Shown here in pieces: positions 29,302 through 39,593 of a stretch of DNA of 64,000 bases. The stretch comes from Ornithinimicrobium flavum (lineage in GTDB: Bacteria > Actinomycetota > Actinomycetes > Actinomycetales > Dermatophilaceae). The stretch lies in the NCBI RefSeq assembly GCF_004526345.1, contig NZ_CP038213.1, positions 1,798,001 through 1,862,000 on the forward strand, written 5' to 3'. Every line of letters starts with the position of its first letter. Position 1 is the first letter of the stretch. The notes beneath the pieces were generated by a model. It was not told the origin of the DNA, searched no databases, and saw only the letters and a list, made by a program, of their open reading frames with translations. A program made the position numbers and the translations under genes.

Positions 29302-31587
29302 GTGGCCACCCAGGTAGGGACGTCGGCCGAGCAGACGCGCGATGTCGAGCTGCTGGTCGGGGGGATGACGTGCGCATCCTGCGCCAGCCGCATCGAGAAG
29401 AAGCTGAACAAGCTGCCCGGCGTCACGGCCACCGTGAACTACGCCACCGAGAAGGCCAAGGTCAGCTTCGGTGGAGATGTCGAACCGGCCGACCTGCTCG
29501 CCACGGTGGAGGCGGCCGGGTACACCGCCTCCCTTCCGGCCCCGGCCCCTGCGAGGTCCGACGAGGATCAGGCGCCAGGGGCCGGGGACGGTGAGGCCGA
29601 CGCCTGGCGCCAGCGGCTGCTGGTCTCGGGCGCGTTGACCGTGCCGGTGGTGCTGATGTCGATGGTCCCGGCGCTGCAGTTCGACAACTGGCAGTGGGTG
29701 TCCCTGACCCTGGCCTCCCCGGTCGTGGTGTGGGGCGCGCTGCCGTTCCACCGCGCGGCCTGGACCAACGCCCGCCACGGCGCCGCGACGATGGACACCC
29801 TGATCTCGGTGGGGGTGACCGCGGCCTACCTGTGGTCGCTGTGGGCGCTGCTGTTCACCCACGCCGGCACGACCGGGATGCGGATGCCGTTCGAGCTGCT
29901 GCCCAGCCGCTCTGGCGGCGAGGCGCACATCTACCTGGAGGTCGCGGCCGCGGTCACCACCTTCATCGTCGCCGGCCGCTACCTCGAGGCCCGCGCGAAG
30001 CGGGCCTCCGGTGCGGCGCTGCGGGCCTTGCTGGACCTGGGCGCCAAGGAGGTGGCCGTGCTGCGGGACGGCCCGGGCGGGCCCGTGGAGTCGCGGGTGC
30101 CGGTCGCCTCCCTCGCGGTCGGCGACCGGTTTGTCGTCCGGCCGGGTGAGAAGATCGCGACGGACGGTGCCGTGGTCAGCGGCACCTCGGCGGTCGACGC
30201 CTCCATGCTCACGGGTGAGTCGGTCCCGGTCGAGGTCGGCCCGGACGACAGCGTCGCCGGAGCCACCGTCAACGTTGGCGGGCGGCTGGTCGTCCGGGCC
30301 ACCCGCGTCGGCTCCGACACGCTGCTGGCGCAGATGGCGCGCCTGGTCGAGGATGCCCAGAACGGCAAGGCCGAGGTGCAGCGCCTGGCCGACCGCATCT
30401 CCGCGGTGTTCGTGCCGATCGTGATCGGGCTGTCCCTGGCCACCCTGGTCGCCTGGCTGGTGGCCGGTGCCTCCGCGGCCGCGGCGTTCACCGCCGCCGT
30501 GGCCGTGCTGATCATCGCCTGCCCGTGCGCCCTGGGGTTGGCGACGCCCACGGCGCTGCTCGTCGGCACCGGCCGCGGCGCCCAGCTGGGAATCCTCATC
30601 AAGGGCCCCCAGATCCTGGAGTCCACCCGCCGGGTCGACACCGTGGTGCTGGACAAGACCGGCACGGTCACCACCGGCCGGATGGGCGTCCTCGGCGTCC
30701 ACCCCGCTGACGGCGAGTCCGTCGAGGAGGTTCTGGCGCTGGCAGGCGCCTTGGAGGACGCCTCGGAGCACCCCATCGGCCGGGCGGTCGCTGACCACGC
30801 CCGGGCCGCCGGGCAGCACCTGGCCCCGGTGCACGACTTCGCCGCGCACGGCGGCAACGGCGTCTCCGGCGTCGTCGAGGGCCGGGGGGTCCTGGCAGGC
30901 CGCCGCTCCTGGTTGGCCACCGAGTGGGCGCTGAGCATGCCGGCGGACCTCCTCGAGGCCGCCGAACGGGCCGAGGCCGAGGGGCGCACCCCCGTCTGGG
31001 TCGCCTGGGACGGCCAGGTCCGCGCGGTGGTCGTCGTGGCCGACACGATCAAGGATACCTCGACGCAGGCGATCACCGAGCTGCGCCAGCTCGGGCTGCG
31101 ACCGGTGCTGCTGACCGGCGACAACACCCGGGCGGCCCAGGCCGTGGCGCACGCGGTCGGCATCGCGCCCGGTGACGTGGTCGCCGAGGTGCTGCCGGCC
31201 GACAAGGTCGCCGCGGTCAGACGCCTGCAGGACCAGGGCGCGACCGTGGCCATGGTCGGCGACGGGGTCAACGACGCCGCCGCCCTGGCCCAGGCCGACC
31301 TGGGACTGGCGATGGGCACGGGCACCGACGCCGCCATCGAGGCCTCCGACCTGACCCTGGTCACCGGTGACCTGCGCGCCGCCGCTGACGCCATCCGCCT
31401 GGCCCGGGCCACCCTGCGCACCATCAAGGGCAACCTCTTCTGGGCGTTCGCGTACAACGTCGCAGCCCTGCCGCTCGCGGCGGCCGGCCTGCTCAACCCC
31501 CTCATCGCCGGCGCCGCGATGGCGTTCAGCTCGGTGTTTGTGGTCACCAACAGCCTGCGACTACGCCGTTTCGACCCCAGCCGCTGA
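29302..31587 (+). CDS. copA: Copper-exporting P-type ATPase CopA
   Basis: 761 residues from GTG 29302, chosen because AGGAAGGA precedes it; an upstream TTG at 29263 overlaps the copZ stop. One HMA domain ([12 protein letters not shown]), eight membrane helices, TGES actuator loop, CPC ion site ([13 protein letters not shown]), DKTGTVTTG phosphorylation site, SEHPIG and [11 protein letters not shown]1B-1 Cu(I) exporter. The HMA-to-TM1 linker is acidic and short. Completes the csoR-copZ-copA operon. Confidence 0.94.
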   Translation: MATQVGTSAEQTRDVELLVGGMTCASCASRIEKKLNKLPGVTATVNYATEKAKVSFGGDVEPADLLATVEAAGYTASLPAPAPARSDEDQAPGAGDGEADAWRQRLLVSGALTVPVVLMSMVPALQFDNWQWVSLTLASPVVVWGALPFHRAAWTNARHGAATMDTLISVGVTAAYLWSLWALLFTHAGTTGMRMPFELLPSRSGGEAHIYLEVAAAVTTFIVAGRYLEARAKRASGAALRALLDLGAKEVAVLRDGPGGPVESRVPVASLAVGDRFVVRPGEKIATDGAVVSGTSAVDASMLTGESVPVEVGPDDSVAGATVNVGGRLVVRATRVGSDTLLAQMARLVEDAQNGKAEVQRLADRISAVFVPIVIGLSLATLVAWLVAGASAAAAFTAAVAVLIIACPCALGLATPTALLVGTGRGAQLGILIKGPQILESTRRVDTVVLDKTGTVTTGRMGVLGVHPADGESVEEVLALAGALEDASEHPIGRAVADHARAAGQHLAPVHDFAAHGGNGVSGVVEGRGVLAGRRSWLATEWALSMPADLLEAAERAEAEGRTPVWVAWDGQVRAVVVVADTIKDTSTQAITELRQLGLRPVLLTGDNTRAAQAVAHAVGIAPGDVVAEVLPADKVAAVRRLQDQGATVAMVGDGVNDAAALAQADLGLAMGTGTDAAIEASDLTLVTGDLRAAADAIRLARATLRTIKGNLFWAFAYNVAALPLAAAGLLNPLIAGAAMAFSSVFVVTNSLRLRRFDPSR

Positions 31588-31848
31588 ACCGGGTCGCGAC
31601 GCGGACACCGGAAGCCGCCCGGCGGACGTGAACTGTGGCGAAGTGATCGCGTCTGCCTCCTCACCGCCATGTGGTTGTGGGTAGGTCATGTCCGTCAGGA
31701 CGTCTGCCTTGAACCGCCCCGTACCGCCCGGTCTGTCACCCAGCCCTCGCCATCGCGAATGAGCGTGACGCCGGGCGCACACGGCTCTCGTCCTGCTCTC
31801 GGCGAGAAGTTCACGCATGTGTCCGTTCGCCGGCGCGTGGCGCCGCGC
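31588..31848. other. Gap between convergent copA and metallophosphoesterase
   Basis: 261 bases with no supportable gene or clear hairpin; likely holds the terminators of both operons. Confidence 0.4.
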
Positions 31849-33496
31849 TCAGGGTCCTGACGTCGCGAGTGGACCGGCGGTGCGGTCCGGGTCGCCGCCG
31901 GACGCGAGGAGCGGGCGGGTCGTCACGCCGAGCGCGGGACCGCAGGTGCGCCCTTCCGGCGGATCGGGCTGTATCCGCCGGCCGTCGATCACGGTGATCT
32001 GATCGTATTGCGGTCGACCGGAGGCGAGGTTGCGGTAGCTGTACCGGGTGATGCTCATGATCGAGCAGTCCTCGGCGAATCTCAGGACGTCGAAGCTGTA
32101 GGGGTGACCCTGCAGCTCACCGGCCGTCTCGGGTTCTTCGTCGTCCGCCGTCCGTGCCTGCTCGGTGAGCGGGGGCAGCCGGAACTGGTTCACGAGACCA
32201 CCTCCGGTGAACGAGCTGACCTGGATGTGGCCGCGCTCCAGGAGGGGGCTATGCATGTGGCCGCTGAGCCTCGCCGCCCCGGCCTCGACGCGGCGCGCGG
32301 AGTAGGGCTGGTGGGCGATGACCAGGTCCGTCGGCTGCAGGCCCTCGGTCACCCCGCGAAAGCGCGCCGCGAGCTGTTCCTGCGCCGCACCGAAGTCCGC
32401 GCTTCGCTCGTTGTAGTAACGAGCGTCGTTGAAGCCGCTGACGGAGACGCCGTTGACCTCGACACGCACGAACTGTCCGGCTGTCGGCTCGACCGGCAGC
32501 ACGTTCGGTACACGCGACACACGCCGCAGCACCGACTCATCCCCCGGGGAGGCGGCATCGTGGTTGCCGCGCACGTAGATGTAAGGCACACCAAGGCTCT
32601 CGATCCCTTCGTAGATGCCGGTGAGTACACCCTCCCGCGGCTGCCCGAAATTGAGGAGGTCCCCCAGGTCGATGACCGCGTCGACGCGCTCCCTGGCCAC
32701 CACCTGACGCATGAGCGGGTACTGGTTCATCCCGTGCACGTCGCTGACGAGCAGGAACGTGGCCGCGACCGTACCTTGGCCGCTGGTCGGCGTGAACTCC
32801 TGCCGCAGGGCGTCCGAGAGGGCCAGCAGGTTGCTCACGTAGATCGCGCGCCCTGGTCGGCCCGCCCCGCCAGGTCGGCCAGCACACCGGCGTTGGTCTG
32901 TACCAGCGACAGCAGCGACGTTGTCCGGAACGCCGTGACGTTGTCTGAGCGGTACGCCAGGTATGCCGCCGCGCCCGGCCCGACGAGGGCCACCATGGTG
33001 GCGGTCGCCGCGGCGGCGGCGACCGTGGCCATGTGGTGGGGCCGCGCTACGGCGTAGGTGAGCAGGACGAGCAGGGAGCTCAGGAGCGCCCCCAGCGCGT
33101 AGGTCCACGCCACCTGGCGTACACCACCGTCGATCGCTTCGCGCAGTTCCTCTCGCCCGGGCTGCAGGCGGGGGTGTCGACTCGCCGCCCGGGCAGCAGC
33201 TCGGTGACCTCCTGGCGCACCGAGGGACGCGCCCTGAGGCCGGGTGCTGGCAGCGGGCCGTCAAAGGTCAGGACGACGTCGCCGACGACCATCGGCAGCC
33301 TCGCGGTGGAGTCCAGCGCGGGCGTCAGCGAGAGGTCAGCCGCGAAGTAGTCCGTCTGCGTGTGAACCGGCCATAGTTGCGTCGCCGTCACGCCGCCCAG
33401 GAACGCGACAGCCGCGAGCAATGACAAGGCCAGTGCGCGCCCCACGCTGGCGAGCACGCTGGTCGGCATGCGCGGCCGTCGCTCAGGGGTCGTCAT
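31849..33496 (-). CDS. Membrane-anchored metallophosphoesterase (two frameshifts as sequenced)
   Basis: Three adjoining frames make one protein. The N-terminus (from ATG 33496) has a helix and an extracellular segment; a second helix follows in another frame (TYALGALLSSLLVLLTYAV), then the calcineurin-like catalytic domain with LLVSDVHGMNQY, DLGDLLNFG, YVRGNHD and SGHMHS, the metal-ligand series of the superfamily. Missing bases near 33150 and 32850 rejoin the parts. About 548 residues. Outward-facing phosphodiesterase of unknown substrate; its link to copper is only positional. Confidence 0.8.
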
Positions 33497-33625
33497 GGAC
33501 GAGACACCCACCACCGGCGGTGGCGGGCCGGGAACTGGCGCCAGGGCGCGAACTGCCTGACGTCGGCTCGCGGAAGTCGTCCGGGGGCACGTGCAGCGAG
33601 CAGGTGCCCCCGGACCCCGTGAGGG

Positions 33626-34375
33626 TCAGCCGATGCGGCCATACCAGACGTTGTCGGACAGCAGAGGGCCGTAGCGGACGTCGGTGCTGGGGTTGAGGGC
33701 TTCGTAGGTCATGCCGTTGCCGGCGTAGATACCGACGTGGTACCAGTCGTTGTAGAAGATGAGGTCGCCGGGCTGAGGGTCGGACACGGGGGTGACGGCG
33801 GCCTTCTGCCCGGCGACCGTGCGGGGGATGTCGATGCCGGCCTGCTTGAACACCCACCAGGTGTAGGCGGAGCAGTCGAATGCCTGGGGCGGGGTGCCGT
33901 AGAGCACATAGGGGTAGCCGACGTAGCTCGCCGCGATATCGAACAGCGAGCCACCCGCGGGGGTCGGCGCGGCCTGCTGGGTCGGTGCCGGCGCGGCGGG
34001 AGTTTCCAGCTGGGCACCGGCGGCCGGCTCCGGCTGCGGAGCGGGCGCGGCCTGCTGCGGCTGGGGGTCCTCCATGGGCTGCTCGGTAGGTGGCGCCGGC
34101 GCCACCGGAGCGGCCGGCGCAACGGGCGGGTGCTCGTGCTCGTCCACGATGGTAGTGCCGGTGAAGGAGGAGTGCCCGAGCATCGTCTCGACCGGTTCTG
34201 CGTGGTCGGGGGCGCTGCGAGCGATACTGCGGTCGGCGGCCGGCTGGGCCCGCAACTCTGCCAGGGACTGTCCGCCCAGCCGTTGCAGTGCCGGGTCGCG
34301 ATCGCCGACCATCAGGGCGGCGGCGCCGGTACGGGGGAGCGTGCTGGGCGCACGGTGCTTGCCGGTGGACTTCAT
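33626..34375 (-). CDS. NlpC/P60 (C40) cell-wall peptidase-like protein
   Basis: 249 residues. Residues about 140-249 are the C40 fold: nucleophile in FDCSAYTWWVFKQAG, His in WYHVGIYAG. The middle is a Pro/Ala/Gln-rich linker typical of wall-spanning proteins. The first 25 residues are basic (MKSTGKHRAPSTLPRTGAAA) but no clear hydrophobic signal core follows, so export is uncertain or a frame error hides it. Likely peptidoglycan endopeptidase. A copper box lies upstream, so copper may remodel the wall. Confidence 0.82.
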   Translation of the reverse strand: MKSTGKHRAPSTLPRTGAAALMVGDRDPALQRLGGQSLAELRAQPAADRSIARSAPDHAEPVETMLGHSSFTGTTIVDEHEHPPVAPAAPVAPAPPTEQPMEDPQPQQAAPAPQPEPAAGAQLETPAAPAPTQQAAPTPAGGSLFDIAASYVGYPYVLYGTPPQAFDCSAYTWWVFKQAGIDIPRTVAGQKAAVTPVSDPQPGDLIFYNDWYHVGIYAGNGMTYEALNPSTDVRYGPLLSDNVWYGRIG

Positions 34376-34517
34376 GGAACCTCCGGGTCGTGCAGGACGA
34401 CCTGGTCAGGGACAGGGATCAGGGACAGGGGTGTCCCGCTGCGCGCCGTGGGACACGGGTGCGGCGCGAGCAGCGGGTTCTACGCTGAGCGCTCGACCTT
34501 GAGGTCCGGGACTGCTT

Positions 34518-34535
34518 GTGTTGAGATCTGATGGA
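34518..34535 (-). promoter_or_regulatory. Candidate CopR box upstream of NlpC/P60 gene
   Basis: Plus strand TTGAGATCT-GA-TGGAGATGC, an 11-bp-period repeat; it sits 143 bases before the NlpC/P60 start, just downstream of the copS-like gene end, and points toward NlpC/P60. Confidence 0.6.
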
Positions 34536-34545
34536 GATGCGGGGC

Positions 34546-35703
34546 TCAGGCGGTGGGGGAGAGGTCCTCGCCCCGGTGGGTCCGCGCGGCGGCCGGAAGG
34601 GTCACGCTGAAGGCGGCACCCTGCCCCGGCCCGTCGCTGGTCGCGGTGATGGATCCGCAGTGGGCGTCGACGAGGGCCTTGCTGATGGTCAGCCCGATGC
34701 CGGAGCCCGAGCGGTCACGGTCGCGTGCGCTGTCGCCCCGGTAGAACCGTTCGAAGACGTGGGGCAGCTGGGCGGCGGGGATCCCTTCACCGTCGTCACG
34801 GACGGTGAGCACCACCTCGGGACCGTCGCGGCGGGCAGCCAGGGACACGGTGCCGCCGGCGGGCGTGTGCCGCAGCGCGTTGCTGAGCAGGTTGGTGAGC
34901 ACCTGGCCGACCCGGGTGGGGTCGACCTCGACGACTGCCTCGAGTGCGCGGGAGGTCTCCAGCTGCAGGTTCACGCCCTTGGCCGCGTAGGGCTCGCGCA
35001 GGGCGTCGGCCGCGGCGGAGAACAGCTCGGCCACCCGGACCGGGCGGCGGTCGAGGAGGAGGCGTCCTTCCTCGGCCTTGGACACCTCGTCGATGTCGTC
35101 GGCCAGCCGCGCCAGGCGGGCGGTCTGCTCGGCCAGCACGGCCCTGGCCTCCGGTCCCAGGTCGATGACCCCGTCGGCAAGGCCCTCGTGATAGGCCGCC
35201 AGGGTCGCGATCGGGGTGCGCAGCTCGTGCGCGAGGTCGGACAGCAGGCGCCGGCGGGTGTCCTCGACACCTTGCAGGCGGTCGGCCATCACGTTGAAGG
35301 CGGCGGCGAGCGTGTCCAGCTCGGTGCCGGAGCCGGCGATGGCCACCCTCACGGCGTAGTGGCCCCGGGCCAGTTCGCGGGCGGCGTGCGTCAGCTCGGC
35401 CAGCGGTCGGCGCAGGAGCCGGGCCAGGACCCAGGTGACGGCACCGGCCGCCACGACGGAGATGAGCAGTCCCCAGCCCAGGGAGATCAGCGAGGCGTCC
35501 CGGTACGCCAGCTCGATGTGAACGAGCTCGGGGGAGTCGGCGGGGCGACCGGTCTGCAGCAGGTGGCCGTGGAAGATGCGCGGGCCGACCACCGCGGCGA
35601 CCAGGCCGACCGTCAGGGCACCGGCGAGCAGCACGATCGTCTGGCCGATGAGCAGCCGGGTCGCCAGCCCTTGGTGCATCGCCGGTCGGCGGGGCCCGCT
35701 CAT
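34546..35703 (-). CDS. Sensor histidine kinase (CopS/CusS-like)
   Basis: 385 residues, ATG overlapping the regulator stop (ATGA). Two membrane helices flank a short extracytoplasmic loop of about 35 residues, then HAMP, dimerisation helix with phospho-acceptor DLAHELRTPIATL, and an ATPase domain with N-box LTNLLSNALRHT, DDGEGIP and GSGIGLTISK. Small sensor loops of this kind suit metal sensing. Partner of the OmpR-type regulator encoded just before it; copper is inferred from the surrounding genes. Confidence 0.88.
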   Translation of the reverse strand: MSGPRRPAMHQGLATRLLIGQTIVLLAGALTVGLVAAVVGPRIFHGHLLQTGRPADSPELVHIELAYRDASLISLGWGLLISVVAAGAVTWVLARLLRRPLAELTHAARELARGHYAVRVAIAGSGTELDTLAAAFNVMADRLQGVEDTRRRLLSDLAHELRTPIATLAAYHEGLADGVIDLGPEARAVLAEQTARLARLADDIDEVSKAEEGRLLLDRRPVRVAELFSAAADALREPYAAKGVNLQLETSRALEAVVEVDPTRVGQVLTNLLSNALRHTPAGGTVSLAARRDGPEVVLTVRDDGEGIPAAQLPHVFERFYRGDSARDRDRSGSGIGLTISKALVDAHCGSITATSDGPGQGAAFSVTLPAAARTHRGEDLSPTA

Positions 35704-36422
35704 CCCTGACCCATGCGGTAGCCGACCCCACGCACGGTGGTGATATACCGGGCCGTCTCCGGGTCGTCGCCGAGCTTGCGGCGCAGATGGGCGATGTGGC
35801 TGTCGACCAGGTGCTCGTCCCCGACCCAGCCGCCGCCCCACACCTCCTCGATCAGCTGGCGCCGGGAGAAGGCGCTGCGGGGCCGGGAGGCCAGGGTGAT
35901 GAGCAGGTCCCGTTGGATCGGGGTCAGGTCGACCCGTTCACCGGCCAGGTGAACCTCGAGGCCGGCCGAGTCGATGTGCAGGTCGCCGAAGACCCAGACC
36001 GGCTCGTGGGCGTAGGCGCGGGCCGCGGAACCGGTGCGGGGGCGGCGCAGCACGGCCTGCACGCGCGCGACGAGCTCGCGCACGCTGAACGGCTTGGTCA
36101 CGTAGTCGTCGGCGCCCACGGACAGGCCGATGAGCCGGTCGACCTCGTCGGTGCGGGCCGTGACGACCAGGATGTAGCAGTCGGAGAAGGTCCGGATCTG
36201 CCGGCACACCTCGATGCCGTCCAGCCCCGGCAGGCCGAGGTCGAGCACGACGACGTCGGGGCTGTGCTCGCGCACGACGGCCAGCGCGTCCGGTCCGGTG
36301 TGGACCACGGTCGTCTCGTACCCGGCCTTGGACAGATAGGCCGCGACCATGCCGGCCAGGGCGCGCTCGTCCTCGACGACCAGGACCCGGGCGGCCGGGT
36401 CGGGGTTGCTTGCAGGTGCCAT
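35700..36422 (-). CDS. OmpR-family response regulator (CopR-like)
   Basis: 240 residues. ATG 36422 is preferred because GGGAGG lies eight bases before it; a GTG at 36440 is in frame. Receiver domain with acidic pocket VVEDERAL, phospho-Asp in VVLDLGLPGLDG and Lys in VTKPFSVREL; winged helix from about residue 140 (LVDSHIAHLRRKLGDD is the recognition helix, YITTVRGVGYRMG the wing). OmpR-family regulators bind direct repeats with an 11-bp period, matching the boxes listed here. A box lies between it and the divergent SHOCT-oxidase operon. Confidence 0.9.
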   Translation of the reverse strand: MAPASNPDPAARVLVVEDERALAGMVAAYLSKAGYETTVVHTGPDALAVVREHSPDVVVLDLGLPGLDGIEVCRQIRTFSDCYILVVTARTDEVDRLIGLSVGADDYVTKPFSVRELVARVQAVLRRPRTGSAARAYAHEPVWVFGDLHIDSAGLEVHLAGERVDLTPIQRDLLITLASRPRSAFSRRQLIEEVWGGGWVGDEHLVDSHIAHLRRKLGDDPETARYITTVRGVGYRMGQG

Positions 36423-36485
36423 GCAAGCATCCTCCCGCACCGGCCACCGGCCGCCGACGCCGCGGGGGCCCTGAGGGGCGAGAAC

Positions 36486-36503
36486 TTCACCAAACCTCCA
36501 TCA
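36486..36503 (+). promoter_or_regulatory. Candidate CopR box in the copR / oxidase-operon divergent gap
   Basis: TTCACCAAACCTCCATCA; reverse strand TGGAGGTTT-GG-TGAAGTTCT, somewhat degenerate. It points to the SHOCT-multicopper oxidase operon, 71 bases before its ATG, and lies 64 bases from the regulator start, so autoregulation is possible. Confidence 0.55.
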
Positions 36504-36573
36504 ACCGTGCGCCGCGCGCCAACCACCGAGGTCAAGACTGCTGGGTAGTGGCAACCGGAGGCAGGAGGTCGAC

Positions 36574-36801
36574 ATGCTGACGCACAGCATGGGCTGGGGC
36601 ATGTGGCTGTTGATGGGTGTGAGCACGGTCGCGTTCTGGGCCCTCGTGCTCCTTGTCGTACGGGCGCTGCTGAACGTACCGTCGGCCGCCTCCCCGGACC
36701 CTGCCGGACCCGTCCTGCTGCTGCAGGAGCGCCTGGCCAGGGGAGAGCTCACCCCGGAGCAGTACGAGCAGCACCGTCGCCTCGTGGTCGACGGTCGCTG
36801 A
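36574..36801 (+). CDS. Small SHOCT-domain membrane protein
   Basis: 75 residues: one membrane helix (WLLMGVSTVAFWALVLLVVRAL) followed by a C-terminal SHOCT-like oligomerisation helix (LLLQERLARGELTPEQYEQH). GGCAGGAGG precedes the ATG. Such proteins often head copper or silver operons; exact role unknown. First gene of the operon with the multicopper oxidase, 28 bases upstream of it. Confidence 0.82.
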   Translation: MLTHSMGWGMWLLMGVSTVAFWALVLLVVRALLNVPSAASPDPAGPVLLLQERLARGELTPEQYEQHRRLVVDGR

Positions 36802-36829
36802 GACGTCCCGACCCTTCCTGGAAGGAACC

Positions 36830-38326
36830 ATGACCCGTCCCTCACGACGCCAGCTGCTCATTGCCGGCCTTGGCCTGGGCGCCTCGGCGACCCTGGCCGC
36901 CTGCTCCGGGGGCGCCTCGGCGACCTCGCGCCCGGCCGCCGGTTTCGCGCTCCCCGAGCCCGTGGCCCCCACGCCCGGGCAGCCCGTGGTGAGCACCCGC
37001 CTGACAGCTGCTCCGGTCACCCTGGACCTGGGCGGCAGGACGGTGCAGACGTGGGCCTACGGCGACTCCGTCCCCGGCACGACGTTGCGGGCGACCGCCG
37101 GGGACCTGCTGCGGGTCACCCTGGACAACCAGCTGCCCGCCGACACCACCGTCCACTGGCACGGTGTCCGGCTGCGGCCGCAGGCCGACGGCGTGCCCGG
37201 CCTGACGCAGGACCCGGTCGGGACGGGGAAGAGCTTCCTGTACGAGTTCACCGCGCCCGACCCGGGCACCTACTTCTTCCACCCCCACGTCGGCACCCAG
37301 CTCGACCGCGGCCTGTACGCGCCCCTGATCATCGACGACCCGGCCGAGCCCGGCGACTACGACCTGGAATGGGTCGTGGTCCTGGACGACTGGATCGACG
37401 GCACCGGCACCACCCCCGACGAGGTGCTGGAGCAGCTGGTCGCCGACGGCGCTTCCGGCACCGCCGGCATGGACCACGGGGCGATGACCGGCATGGACCA
37501 CGGCTCGATGTCAGCAGGACAGGACGGGGCCCCCTGGGGCACCGACACCGGTGACGTGAGCTACCCCCACTACCTCATCAACGGCAGACTGCCCACCGAC
37601 CCGACGGTCCTGCAGGGCAGGGCCGGGCAGCGGGTGCGGCTGCGCGTCATCAGCGCCGCCTCGGACACCATCTTCGCCGTGGCCCTGGGCGGGCACCGCA
37701 TGACCCTGACCCACACCGACGGCTGGCCGGTCAGGCCGCAGCAGACCGACGCCTTCTACATCGGCATGGGGGAGCGCTACGACGCGGTCGTCACCCTGGA
37801 GCCGGGTGTCTTCCCGCTCGTGGCTCGCCCGGTCGGCCGGAGCACCGGCGGGCAGGGGCTGGCGGTGGTGCGCACCGCCACCGGCGCCGTGCCCGCGGCC
37901 GACGTGAGCCCGGGCGAGCTGGACGGGAACGTCCTGACCGCCTCGCAGCTGGAGCCGGACGACGCCGCCCGGCTCCCCGCCAAGGGCCCCGACCTCACCG
38001 CGGCGCTGACGCTCGGAGGGTCGATGGCGCCCTACCTCTGGACGATCAACGGCGCCCCGTACGGGCAGAACGAGCCGCTGCGGGTGGCGCCCGGGCAGCG
38101 CCTGCGGCTGAACGCGTCGAACATGACGATGATGCCGCACCCGCTGCACCTGCACGGGCACACCTTCGCCCTGCCCAACGGGCTGCGCAAGGACACCCTG
38201 CTCATGGCTCCCATGGAGTCCGTGGCGCTCGACCTCGACGCCGACAACCCCGGCGACTGGTTGATCCACTGCCACAACACCTACCACGCCGAGGCCGGGA
38301 TGATGATCGACCTGAGGTACACATGA
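36830..38326 (+). CDS. Multicopper oxidase (CopO/MmcO-like), exported lipoprotein
   Basis: 498 residues. The leader starts with RRQLL (partial Tat motif) and ends with a lipobox LAAC. All copper motifs are present: HWHG, HPHVGTQ, HPLHLHGHTF and HCHNTYHAEAGMM, giving T1, T2 and T3 sites with an axial Met. A Met/His-rich insert (GMDHGAMTGMDHGSMSAG, near residue 215) resembles the Cu(I)-capture loops of CueO-type cuprous oxidases. Likely oxidises Cu(I) to Cu(II) outside the membrane. Overlaps the next gene by ATGA. Confidence 0.93.
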   Translation: MTRPSRRQLLIAGLGLGASATLAACSGGASATSRPAAGFALPEPVAPTPGQPVVSTRLTAAPVTLDLGGRTVQTWAYGDSVPGTTLRATAGDLLRVTLDNQLPADTTVHWHGVRLRPQADGVPGLTQDPVGTGKSFLYEFTAPDPGTYFFHPHVGTQLDRGLYAPLIIDDPAEPGDYDLEWVVVLDDWIDGTGTTPDEVLEQLVADGASGTAGMDHGAMTGMDHGSMSAGQDGAPWGTDTGDVSYPHYLINGRLPTDPTVLQGRAGQRVRLRVISAASDTIFAVALGGHRMTLTHTDGWPVRPQQTDAFYIGMGERYDAVVTLEPGVFPLVARPVGRSTGGQGLAVVRTATGAVPAADVSPGELDGNVLTASQLEPDDAARLPAKGPDLTAALTLGGSMAPYLWTINGAPYGQNEPLRVAPGQRLRLNASNMTMMPHPLHLHGHTFALPNGLRKDTLLMAPMESVALDLDADNPGDWLIHCHNTYHAEAGMMIDLRYT

Positions 38327-39180
38327 GCACCCGCGCGCGGCGCCCGCACCGGGGTCTGGCGGCGGTGGCGGCCGCGGCCCTCGGCCTCGCTCTCGCGGGG
38401 TGCGCCCCGACCGCCGACCAAGACTCTTCGGAGACAGGCGCGGGCATCGCGATCACCCACATCCACGCCGCCGTCCGCGACCCGGGCAGCGGCGACCTGT
38501 TGCTCGCGACGCACCAGGGCCTCTTCCGTCAGGACGGCGCCGACCTGGTGGCCGTCGGCCCGGTCATGGACCTGATGAGTTTCACCGTCGACGCCGACGG
38601 CACCTACTACGCCTCTGGCCACCCCGGCCTGCAGGCGGACCTGCCCGAGCCGCTCGGGCTGATCACCTCCGCAGACCAGGGCACGACCTGGACCGTGGCC
38701 TCCCGCGGAGGCGAGTCGGACTTCCATGCCCTGACCGCCTCCGGCAGCACGGTGGCAGGCTACGACGGGACGTTGCGCACCTCCTCCGACCGGCGCACCT
38801 GGCGGCAACGCCCGATCGCCGCGCCGCCACGCGCGCTGGCCGCCTCCCCGGACGGGACGCTGCTGGCCACCACGTCGGCAGGGCTGCTGCGCAGCACCGA
38901 CGACGGTGCCACCTGGAGCACCCTGACACCGCCGGAACCGGCGGTCCTGGTGGCCTGGGCCGACACGAGCACCGTGGTGGCCCTGACCACCGGCGGCAGG
39001 ATCGCCACGAGCACCGACGCGGGAAAGAGCTGGACCCTGGGAGCGACCGTGCTCGGCGAGGCCGGGGCGCTGTCCGCCGGGCGCACCAGCGAGGGGTCCC
39101 TGGAGGTGATCGCCGTGGTCGGCGACACCGTGATCCGCACCCTGGACGAGGGCGCCACCACCGAGGTCCTCGTGGGGTAA
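38323..39180 (+). CDS. BNR-repeat lipoprotein (F510_1955-type)
   Basis: 285 residues. Signal peptide with lipobox LALAGC. The mature part is a beta-propeller built from BNR-like Asp-box repeats (SADQGTTW, STDDGATW, STDAGKSW), as in sialidase-like or photosystem assembly folds. Translationally coupled to the multicopper oxidase, so a partner or assembly factor for it is a fair guess. No glycosidase catalytic residues could be identified by eye. Confidence 0.8.
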   Translation: MSTRARRPHRGLAAVAAAALGLALAGCAPTADQDSSETGAGIAITHIHAAVRDPGSGDLLLATHQGLFRQDGADLVAVGPVMDLMSFTVDADGTYYASGHPGLQADLPEPLGLITSADQGTTWTVASRGGESDFHALTASGSTVAGYDGTLRTSSDRRTWRQRPIAAPPRALAASPDGTLLATTSAGLLRSTDDGATWSTLTPPEPAVLVAWADTSTVVALTTGGRIATSTDAGKSWTLGATVLGEAGALSAGRTSEGSLEVIAVVGDTVIRTLDEGATTEVLVG

Positions 39181-39208
39181 CCACGCAACATGACGAAGGA
39201 GCAGCACC

Positions 39209-39490
39209 ATGAGACACCACGACCACCCCGGCACCGCATACCCGGCCTCACCCGGCCCCCAGGGCCCGCCGCCACCACTGCCGCTGCCCCCGACGGACCG
39301 TCCCCGCCAGCGGCACCAGCACGGCTGGCTGATGTGGCTCATGTGCCTGCCGATGCTCGCCCTGGTCGGGGTCCTGCTCCTCACCGGCGCGGTGGGCGCC
39401 GGAGGCGTACTCTACGCCCTGGCCTGCGTGGGGATGATGGCGGCCATGATGCTGTGGATGAACCACGGAGGCGGGCCGAGGGACCGTTGA
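39209..39490 (+). CDS. Small His/Pro-rich two-helix membrane protein
   Basis: 93 residues, AAGGAG RBS before ATG 39209. His/Pro-rich N-terminus, then two helices (WLMWLMCLPMLALVGVLLL and VLYALACVGMMAAMMLWM) rich in Met and Cys. Resembles the small protein at 28095 in layout (two-helix core with His). Function unknown; probably a membrane metal-binding accessory. Confidence 0.68.
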   Translation: MRHHDHPGTAYPASPGPQGPPPPLPLPPTDRPRQRHQHGWLMWLMCLPMLALVGVLLLTGAVGAGGVLYALACVGMMAAMMLWMNHGGGPRDR

Positions 39491-39534
39491 GCGGCTGCAC
39501 GGCAGGCGCCACATTGCCTGTCCGATCGTGCACC

Positions 39535-39552
39535 GCCATCGAATCTCCACCG
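39535..39552 (+). promoter_or_regulatory. Candidate CopR box upstream of cupredoxin-CopA
   Basis: GCCATCGAATCTCCACCG, nearly identical to the box at 17718; 105 bases before the ATG at 39657. A CsoR operator follows 41 bases downstream, so the promoter would have both an activator and a repressor. Confidence 0.65.
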
Positions 39553-39593
39553 TCCGACCACCGGACGGACAGACGGACCGCTGTATCGTCGAG

